This document shows positions 5,946 through 10,817 of a DNA stretch of 10,817 nucleotides, piece after piece (positions within the stretch are counted from its first letter, which is position 1; each line of letters starts with the position of its first letter). Source of the stretch: Oscillospiraceae bacterium (GTDB taxonomy: Bacteria; Bacillota; Clostridia; Oscillospirales; Oscillospiraceae); the NCBI GenBank assembly GCA_029009035.1, contig JAQXJQ010000195.1, positions 1 to 10,817 of the forward strand, given 5' to 3'. The notes under the pieces were generated by a model, which saw only the letters and a program-made list of their open reading frames with translations, searched no databases and was not told the DNA's origin. The position numbers were made by a program, and so were the translations under genes.

Positions 5946-6020
5946 GACGGAGGTCGGTGCGCCCATGACAAGGGACAAGAAATGGGCCGCTTTGAGCCGG
6001 GCGAGGGGATCGGAATGATG

Positions 6021-6059
6021 AAAGATCGGGTTTGCATGAACGCAGACCCGGTCTTTTTT
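6021..6059 (+). terminator. Orphan intrinsic terminator upstream of the fusion gene
   Basis: AAAGATCGGGTTTGC (6021-6035) pairs with GCAGACCCGGTCTTT (6042-6056) over 15 positions, two of them G-T pairs, around ATGAAC, and the T-run continues to 6059. The orientation fits plus-strand transcripts only; the reverse complement lacks a T-run. No plus-strand gene lies upstream until the aspartokinase, which already has a terminator. It may insulate the fusion gene, end an unseen small RNA, or act as an attenuator. Confidence 0.82.
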
Positions 6060-6078
6060 GTTTGGATGAACCGAACTA

Positions 6079-6107
6079 TTGAAGAATGGAGAAAAACCTG
6101 CCATAAT
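6079..6107 (+). promoter_or_regulatory. Promoter of the GTPase-nuclease fusion gene
   Basis: TTGAAG (6079-6084), a 17-base spacer and CATAAT (6102-6107), preceded by TGC as an extended -10. It begins 19 bases after the orphan terminator. Transcription would start near 6114, giving a leader of about 60 bases. Confidence 0.7.
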
Positions 6108-6121
6108 AGAGGAAACAAGAG

Positions 6122-6173
6122 GCCGGGGCATTGGCCCGCGGCGGGTGATCTTTTGACGAAAGCGGTTTGAGGA
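6122..6173 (+). promoter_or_regulatory. Leader hairpin and unusual ribosome binding site of the fusion gene
   Basis: GCCGGGGC (6122-6129) pairs with GCCC-CGGC (6134-6142, one bulged G) around ATTG. The only Shine-Dalgarno-like sequence near the ATG is GAGGA at 6169-6173, which touches the start codon, whereas the other genes here have 6-10 bases of space. The start is nevertheless fixed by homology to the N-terminus of EF-G/Tet(M) proteins. Weak or regulated translation is possible. Confidence 0.45.
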
Positions 6174-8729
6174 ATGAAACGAATTTGCATCGGCATCATG
6201 GCCCATGTGGACGCGGGCAAGACCACGCTGTCCGAGGGGCTTTTATATCTTGCCGGGAATATCCGCAGACTGGGGCGGGTGGATCACGGCGACGCCTTTC
6301 TTGACACGGACGATCAGGAGAGGGAGAGAGGCATCACCATTTTCTCCAAGCAGGCCATTCTGCGCCGTGGGGACATGGAGCTGACCCTGCTGGACACACC
6401 GGGCCATGTGGACTTCTCCTCGGAGACCGAGCGCGCGGTGCAGGTGCTGGACTACGCGGTGCTGCTCATCAGCGGCACAGACGGCGTGCAGGGACACACC
6501 GAGACCCTGTGGCGTATTCTGGAGCGGCAGCGGGTGCCCACGGTGATCTTTGTCAACAAGATGGACCAGCCGGGTACAGACCGGGACAGACTCATGGAGC
6601 AGCTGAAGGCGCGCCTGTCCGACGGATGTGCGGACTTTTCCGGGGACGGGGAGCGGGTTGCGGAACAGGCTGCGCTGTGCGACGAGAGGCTTCTGGAACG
6701 GTATCTGGAGGGAGAACGCCCTGACGAGGATGACCTGCGCTCCCTCATTGCCCAGCGGAAGCTGTTCCCCTGCTTTTTCGGCTCCGCGCTTCGGTTGGAG
6801 GGCGTGGAGGAGCTGCTGGAGGGCCTGGAGCGGTACACCCTGGAGCCGGATTGGCCCGGGGAGTTTGCCGCCCGGGTGTTTAAAGTGGGACGGGATGAGA
6901 AGGGGGAACGGCTGAGCTGGATCAAGGTCACCGGAGGCACCCTCAGGACCCGGAGCGTGGTGAAATACGGGGAAACAGAGGAGAAGGTCAACCAGATCCG
7001 CCTCTACTCCGGCTCCAAATTCCTCCCGGCGGAGGAGGTCCCCGCGGGGACGGTATGCGCCGTCACCGGATTGAGCCGTACCTTTGCGGGCCAGGGACTG
7101 GGGGAGGAGGAAAACTGGAGCGGGCCGGAGCTGGAACCCGTTCTGCTCTATCAGGTCATCCCGCCGGAGAATTGTGATATCCACACCCTGCTGGGGCAGC
7201 TGCGGCTGCTGGAGGAGGAAGACCCTCAGCTTCGGGTGGAATGGGACGAGCGTCTGGGCGAGATCCGGCTGCGCCTCATGGGCGAGGTGCAGCTGGAGGT
7301 GCTGCGCACCCTGATTTTACGGCGGTTTGGCACCGAGGTCAGCTTTGGCCCGGGAAGCATCGTCTATCTGGAGACCATTGAAGCCCCGGTGGTGGGCGTG
7401 GGGCATTTTGAGCCGCTGCGACACTATGCGGAGGTGCACCTGCTGCTGGAGCCTCTGGAACGGGGAGCGGGCATCGTACTGGACACGGTGTGCTCCGAGG
7501 ATGTGCTGGACCGCAACTGGCAGCGGCTCATTCTCACCCATCTGGCGGAAAAGCAGCATTTGGGCGTGCTGACCGGCTCGCCCATCACCGATATGAAGAT
7601 CACCCTGCTCACGGGAAAGGCCCATCTGAAGCACACCGAGGGCGGAGACTTCCGCCAGGCCACCTACCGGGCGGTGCGGCAGGGACTGATGAGCGCGAAG
7701 AGCGTGCTGCTGGAGCCGTGGTACAGCCTGCGCCTGGAGGTGCCCCCGGAGTGCGTGGGCAGAGCCATGACCGACCTGCAGAGAATGGGCGGCAGCTTTG
7801 AGGGCCCGGAGCAGCAGGGGGAGATGAGCGTGCTCACCGGCAGCGCGCCCGTATCCGAGATGGGGGACTACTGGACCCAGGTGGCGGCCTACACTCAGGG
7901 ACGGGGACGGCTGAGCTGCAGCCTGGAGGGGTACCGCCCCTGCCATGACAGTGAAAGCGTGGTGGCGGGCCTCGGCTATGATCCGCTGCGGGACACGGAG
8001 CATCCCTCGGAGTCGGTATTCTGCGCCCACGGCGGAAGCGTGACCGTCCCGTGGAATGAGGCGCCCGCCCATATGCATCTGGACAGCGGCTGGAGCACCG
8101 AAAAAGAGGAGCGGGAAGAGGAAAGTACGGCATCATACCGCCCCATGAGCTACGAGTCCCACGCGGCGCTGGAGAAGGAGCTGGAGGCGATCTTTGCCCG
8201 CACTTACGGGCCGGTGAAGCCCAGAGCGTTCCAGAATACCGCCAGACGGAGCGCCCCCGAAAAGGAAAAGGTATGGAAGGGATTGAAGCGGGCCTTCGGT
8301 GAGGAATATCTGCTGGTGGACGGCTACAACATCATCCATGGGTGGGATGAGCTGCGGGAGCTGTCCGGAGAGGATCTGGACGGGGCGCGGATACGGCTCA
8401 TTGACCGGATGCGAAACTATCAGGGATGGCGGAAAAACCGGGTGATCGTGGTGTTTGACGCATACAAGGTGAAGGGAAATCCCGGCTCGGTGGAGCGGTT
8501 CGGCGACCTCTTCGTGGTCTACACCAAGGAGGCGGAGACCGCCGATATGTATATCGAAAAGACCACCTATAAGCTGAGCAAGGAGAACCGGGTGCGGGTG
8601 GCCACCTCCGATGGGCTGGAGCAGATGATCATTCTGGGCCACGGCGCGGTGCGTGTGAGCGCAGCAGAACTGGAATTCGAGGTGAAGCAGGTGGAGGCGG
8701 AGATCCGCCGGACCATCGGCGGCATGTGA
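6174..8729 (+). CDS. EF-G/Tet(M)-like translational GTPase fused to a Rae1/YacP-type NYN nuclease domain
   Basis: The 851-residue protein has two parts. Residues 1-590 are a ribosome-protection/EF-G-like GTPase: G1 AHVDAGKT (10-17), G2 RGIT (52-55), G3 DTPGH with catalytic-type His78 (74-78), G4 NKMD (128-131), G5 GSAL (203-206), then domain II (about 230-320), III (325-400), IV (400-505) and V (510-590; LLEPWYSLRLEVP aligns with Tet(M)). Residues 591-640 are a clostridial extension (SVFCAHGG, 614-621). A charged, helical linker (641-708) follows. Residues 710-850 are a NYN domain: LLVDGYNII (713-721, Asp716, Asn719), VVFDAYKVKGNP (759-770, Asp762), TKEAETADMYIEK (784-796, Asp791) and VATSDGLEQ (809-817, Asp813), the Rae1 pattern. 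Rae1 is a ribosome A-site mRNA endonuclease. I infer a GTP-dependent ribosome-bound mRNA nuclease. The domain IV tip differs from Tet(M), so tetracycline resistance is doubtful. It is a single-gene unit. Confidence 0.92.
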   Translation: MKRICIGIMAHVDAGKTTLSEGLLYLAGNIRRLGRVDHGDAFLDTDDQERERGITIFSKQAILRRGDMELTLLDTPGHVDFSSETERAVQVLDYAVLLISGTDGVQGHTETLWRILERQRVPTVIFVNKMDQPGTDRDRLMEQLKARLSDGCADFSGDGERVAEQAALCDERLLERYLEGERPDEDDLRSLIAQRKLFPCFFGSALRLEGVEELLEGLERYTLEPDWPGEFAARVFKVGRDEKGERLSWIKVTGGTLRTRSVVKYGETEEKVNQIRLYSGSKFLPAEEVPAGTVCAVTGLSRTFAGQGLGEEENWSGPELEPVLLYQVIPPENCDIHTLLGQLRLLEEEDPQLRVEWDERLGEIRLRLMGEVQLEVLRTLILRRFGTEVSFGPGSIVYLETIEAPVVGVGHFEPLRHYAEVHLLLEPLERGAGIVLDTVCSEDVLDRNWQRLILTHLAEKQHLGVLTGSPITDMKITLLTGKAHLKHTEGGDFRQATYRAVRQGLMSAKSVLLEPWYSLRLEVPPECVGRAMTDLQRMGGSFEGPEQQGEMSVLTGSAPVSEMGDYWTQVAAYTQGRGRLSCSLEGYRPCHDSESVVAGLGYDPLRDTEHPSESVFCAHGGSVTVPWNEAPAHMHLDSGWSTEKEEREEESTASYRPMSYESHAALEKELEAIFARTYGPVKPRAFQNTARRSAPEKEKVWKGLKRAFGEEYLLVDGYNIIHGWDELRELSGEDLDGARIRLIDRMRNYQGWRKNRVIVVFDAYKVKGNPGSVERFGDLFVVYTKEAETADMYIEKTTYKLSKENRVRVATSDGLEQMIILGHGAVRVSAAELEFEVKQVEAEIRRTIGGM

Positions 8730-8757
8730 AGGTAATATCCTTTTCACACTATGCGCC

Positions 8758-8789
8758 CAAAGGCATACAGTGGGAGAGAATGCCCTTTG
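8758..8789 (+). terminator. Weak stem-loop after the fusion gene, possible terminator
   Basis: CAAAGGCAT (8758-8766) pairs with ATGCCCTTTG (8780-8789) with one bulged C. It competes with CACTATGC/GCATACAGTG nearby. There is no T-run after either, so factor-independent termination is doubtful; it may only mark the 3' end of the transcript. Nothing else recognisable lies in 8730-8830. Confidence 0.25.
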
Positions 8790-8831
8790 AGTGACCGCGC
8801 TGAGGCCGGAAAAAAGGGAAGGAAATCCTGC

Positions 8832-8860
8832 TTCCTATTTGGACGCAGCCATGGTATAAT
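8832..8860 (+). promoter_or_regulatory. Promoter of the NUDIX-two-component operon
   Basis: A perfect TATAAT (8855-8860) preceded by TGG (extended -10) has only a poor -35, TTCCTA (8832-8837), at 17 bases. The inverted repeat AGGAA (8820-8824) and TTCCT (8832-8836) overlaps the -35, so a regulator could bind there (speculative). The leader would be about 58 bases. Confidence 0.6.
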
Positions 8861-8924
8861 CAAAATCAGGAGTTCTGCCCTTTGACGGGTGGAAGCCTCG
8901 GCCGGAGCCGGGGGAGGAATAAAA

Positions 8925-9494
8925 ATGGCAAGGGTGGGATCGTCCTTGGATCTGAAAGAGAAAAAACTGAGCAGTGAGGAGATTTTCCGGGGAAAGGTGT
9001 TCCGGGTCTTCCGGGATACGGCGCAGCTCCCCAACGGGAAGACGGCGGTGCGCGATGTGGTGCGCCACAACGGCGGCGTGATCATCGTCCCCGTGGACGG
9101 GGATGGAAATGTACATATGGTGCGGCAGTTCCGCTACCCCTGTGACCGGGTGCTGCTGGAGGTCCCCGCCGGAAAACTGGAGGCGGGGGAGGATCCCTTC
9201 TCCGCTGCTGTGCGTGAACTGGAGGAGGAAGTGGGTGCCACTGCCGGGCACTGGGAAGATCTGGGCAAGGTGCTCCCCACGCCGGGCTTCTGCGATGAGG
9301 TCCACCACCTCTATCTGGCGGAGCAGCTCACCATGGGAAAGACCCATCCCGATGAGGATGAATTTCTGGAGCAGACGGTCATTCCCCTCGGCGAGGCCTG
9401 CGCCATGGCGCTGGACGGACGCATCGGGGACAGCAAGACCATCATCGCCCTGCTGAGAGCAAAGGCGCGCAGGGAGGAGGTACATCATGGGTAA
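8925..9494 (+). CDS. NUDIX hydrolase, ADP-ribose pyrophosphatase-like
   Basis: The 189-residue protein has a perfect NUDIX box at 83-105 (GKLEAGE...REL-EEEVGA) preceded by LEVPA, the hallmark of the ADP-ribose pyrophosphatase (NudF/YqkG) branch. Such enzymes cut ADP-ribose and related ADP-sugars to AMP and a sugar phosphate and act as dimers. N-terminal strands (LSSEEIFRGKVFRVFRDT, 16-33) and VVRHNGGVIIVPVDGDG (45-61) also fit. The ATG at 8925 is preferred over an upstream GTG at 8889 because GGGGGAGGA lies just ahead at the right distance and the extra 12 residues are Gly/Ala-rich filler. Its last eight bases overlap the start of the response-regulator gene, so the two are translated from one message. 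Why a housekeeping-type NUDIX gene heads a two-component operon is not obvious; it may simply share a transcript. Confidence 0.92.
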   Translation: MARVGSSLDLKEKKLSSEEIFRGKVFRVFRDTAQLPNGKTAVRDVVRHNGGVIIVPVDGDGNVHMVRQFRYPCDRVLLEVPAGKLEAGEDPFSAAVRELEEEVGATAGHWEDLGKVLPTPGFCDEVHHLYLAEQLTMGKTHPDEDEFLEQTVIPLGEACAMALDGRIGDSKTIIALLRAKARREEVHHG

Positions 9495-10185
9495 GAAGAT
9501 CCTGATCGTGGAGGACGAGCAGAATATTGTGGATATTCTGGCCTTCAATCTCATGCGGGACGGGTATGAGACCCTGTCTGCCAATGATGGCGCCGCCGGA
9601 CTGAAGCTGGCGCTGGAGAGCGACCCCGATCTCATCCTGCTGGACCTCATGCTGCCCGAGATGGACGGCTTTGAGGTCTGCCGCCGCCTGCGTGCCCAGG
9701 GAAAGGAGACCCCTGTCATCATGCTCACCGCCCGGGAGGAGGAGAGCGACAAGGTGATGGGACTGGAGCTGGGCGCGGACGACTATATCACCAAGCCCTT
9801 CTCCATGCGGGAACTGCTGGCCCGGGTAAAGGCCAATATCCGCCGCACGGGTATGACAGGCGGTGCTGCCGCCGCGCCCGCCCCCCGCAAGGGAGCCGAC
9901 CGGATCGTAGTGGATACTCAGGCCATGATGGTGTACAAGGACAATGTGCCCCTGGAGCTGACCCAGCGGGAATACGACCTGGTGCGGGTGCTCTCCGCGC
10001 AGAAGGGACAGGTATTCTCCCGGGAGGCGCTCATGGAGCAGGTGTGGAATTATGAGGGATATGTGGGCGATGTGCGCGCTGTGGATGTGGCAGTGCGCCG
10101 CCTGCGGGAAAAGCTGGAGGACGACCCCGCAGATCCCCGGTTCATCGTGACCCGCCGGGGCGCGGGGTATGTGTTCAGCGCATAA
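9487..10185 (+). CDS. OmpR/PhoB-family response regulator
   Basis: The 232-residue DNA-binding regulator has a receiver domain (about 4-117) with the acidic pocket E9-D10-E11, phosphorylation site Asp53 (LILLDLMLPEMDG), Thr81 (IMLTA) and Lys103 (YITKPFS). A Gly/Ala/Pro linker (122-135) leads to a winged-helix domain (about 136-231): LELTQREYDLVRVL, VFSREALMEQVW, DVRAVDVAVRRLREKL and RFIVTRRGAGYVF. The overall look is PhoP/WalR-like. The ATG overlaps the end of the NUDIX gene by eight bases, with GGAGG six bases upstream. The kinase gene follows after 27 bases and is its obvious partner. The target genes and signal are not visible. Confidence 0.96.
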   Translation: MGKKILIVEDEQNIVDILAFNLMRDGYETLSANDGAAGLKLALESDPDLILLDLMLPEMDGFEVCRRLRAQGKETPVIMLTAREEESDKVMGLELGADDYITKPFSMRELLARVKANIRRTGMTGGAAAAPAPRKGADRIVVDTQAMMVYKDNVPLELTQREYDLVRVLSAQKGQVFSREALMEQVWNYEGYVGDVRAVDVAVRRLREKLEDDPADPRFIVTRRGAGYVFSA

Positions 10186-10212
10186 GCAGAAACGGGGGAA
10201 GGAGGTGCGTTC

Positions 10213-10817
10213 ATGCGCCGCAGCCTGCATATGAAACTGGTGCTCATCATGGTGCTGCTCATTTTTTCGCTGATGGCGGTGGTGGGCGCATTCCTGATGA
10301 ACTCGGTGACCAAACACTATATCAATGAGTTTTACAGCCAGATGAGCACCGCATTCGGCAAGGAGAATGCGGACTTTATCCGTGACCTCCAGACCGCCTC
10401 CGACGGGGAGACGGACAGCGGAGCCAGGATCGGTGAGATGCTCTCCGCCTATGTGGGCGTGCTGGGTGTGGATGGCCGAAACCGCAACTACTATGTGCTG
10501 GACGGCAACGACGCCCGGTACATCACCGGTTCCGCCCAGAAGCCGGAGGGGGATATTGCCCTCACGCCCAACATTGCCGCGGCCTTGCTGGGCGAGGTGG
10601 GCGATGACAGCGACGCCACCGCCGACTACATGGATGTGGCCGTGCCCATTACCCGGGGAGAGGAGAAGTATATCGTCTACATCCTCGACAACCGGGAGAC
10701 CATGCAGAGCCTGAACAGCGAGATGCTCAAGCTGGTGCTGGAGGCACTGGTGCTGGGCCTGGTGATCTCGGTGCTGCTCTCCCTGCTGCTGGCCAAGACC
10801 ATGGTAAATCCGCTGCA
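10213..10817 (+). CDS. Sensor histidine kinase, N-terminal part
   Basis: The frame is open from ATG 10213 to the window end (201 residues plus two bases), so only the sensor half is seen. It has a first membrane helix (about 8-30), an extracytoplasmic region of roughly 140 residues (31-171), a second helix (about 172-194) and the start of a HAMP-like segment (AKTMVNPL). The outside region contains YVGVLGVDGRNRNYYVLDG (80-98) and MDVAVPITRGEEKYIVYILD (140-159), a fold pattern close to PAS/Cache-like sensors of PhoR/WalK-type kinases. The catalytic core with the phospho-accepting His lies beyond the window. GGAGG seven bases upstream supports this start over a second ATG at 10231. It is cotranscribed with the response regulator. 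Confidence 0.9.
   Translation, partial: MRRSLHMKLVLIMVLLIFSLMAVVGAFLMNSVTKHYINEFYSQMSTAFGKENADFIRDLQTASDGETDSGARIGEMLSAYVGVLGVDGRNRNYYVLDGNDARYITGSAQKPEGDIALTPNIAAALLGEVGDDSDATADYMDVAVPITRGEEKYIVYILDNRETMQSLNSEMLKLVLEALVLGLVISVLLSLLLAKTMVNPL

Noticed and set aside
5889..6206. N-terminal extension of the Ap4A-hydrolase-like NUDIX gene
   Set aside because: The extra residues would come from DNA containing a promoter, an intrinsic terminator and the divergent gene's leader; the internal ATG has a good ribosome binding site.
6174..8729. Plain tetracycline-resistance gene (tet class)
   Set aside because: GTPase similarity is real, but the domain IV tip differs and a nuclease domain is fused, so a resistance function is not supported by the sequence.
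8889..8924. Upstream GTG start for the ADP-ribose-pyrophosphatase-like gene
   Set aside because: The added residues are Gly/Ala filler, and the strong ribosome binding site sits before the ATG at 8925.

Overview
The window looks like chromosomal DNA from a G+C-rich, gut-type clostridium, most likely of the Oscillospiraceae (Flavonifractor/Lawsonibacter/Oscillibacter-like). Reasons: strong AAGGAGG-type ribosome binding sites, sigma-A style promoters with 17-base spacers, many ATGA overlaps, a YclM-type aspartokinase, a clostridial PAP2/PlsC-like cluster, and a palindromic intergenic repeat (CTCCCTCAGTCAGC...GAGGGAGC) of a kind I associate with that family. The species is inference. Sample rows inside the aspartokinase are about 65% G+C, but the first 120 bases are only about 38%, so the left end differs in composition.

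Layout. Bases 1-247 (minus) hold the start of an A+T-rich bacterial PH-domain gene. A divergent promoter region follows, then a single-gene unit for a membrane-anchored GT2 glycosyltransferase (474-1439). A bidirectional terminator separates it from a convergent three-gene minus-strand operon, 3335 back to 1481: PlsC-like acyltransferase fold, PAP2-type membrane phosphatase, rhodanese-like lipoprotein, joined by two ATGA overlaps. A second divergent promoter pair (3438-3590) serves that operon and an aspartate kinase (3644-4966). Bases 5010-5462 are a gene-free stretch of nested inverted repeats. A small Ap4A-hydrolase-like NUDIX gene (5463-5888, minus) is divergent from a large plus-strand gene (6174-8729). 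A second, ADP-ribose-pyrophosphatase-like NUDIX gene (8925-9494) overlaps an OmpR/PhoB-type response regulator (9487-10185), followed by a sensor histidine kinase cut by the window end (10213 onward).

Most interesting item. The 851-residue protein at 6174-8729 is a translational GTPase of the EF-G/Tet(M) shape, with all five G motifs and domains II-V, fused at its C-terminus to a complete-looking YacP/Rae1-type NYN (PIN-like) nuclease domain. Rae1 of Bacillus subtilis is a ribosome-associated endonuclease that cuts mRNA in the A site. The fusion therefore suggests a GTP-driven factor that binds the ribosomal A-site region and carries its own mRNA nuclease. The domain IV tip used by Tet(M) to displace tetracycline is replaced by a different sequence, so an automatic 'tetracycline resistance' label is probably wrong. 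The gene has its own promoter, lying just after an orphan intrinsic terminator, and an unusual ribosome binding site. It sits between two NUDIX hydrolases that may act on nucleotide stress metabolites; a functional link is only a hypothesis.

The rest is mostly housekeeping or envelope function: lipid-linked sugar transfer, phospholipid-type chemistry, aspartate-family amino-acid synthesis and two-component signalling.
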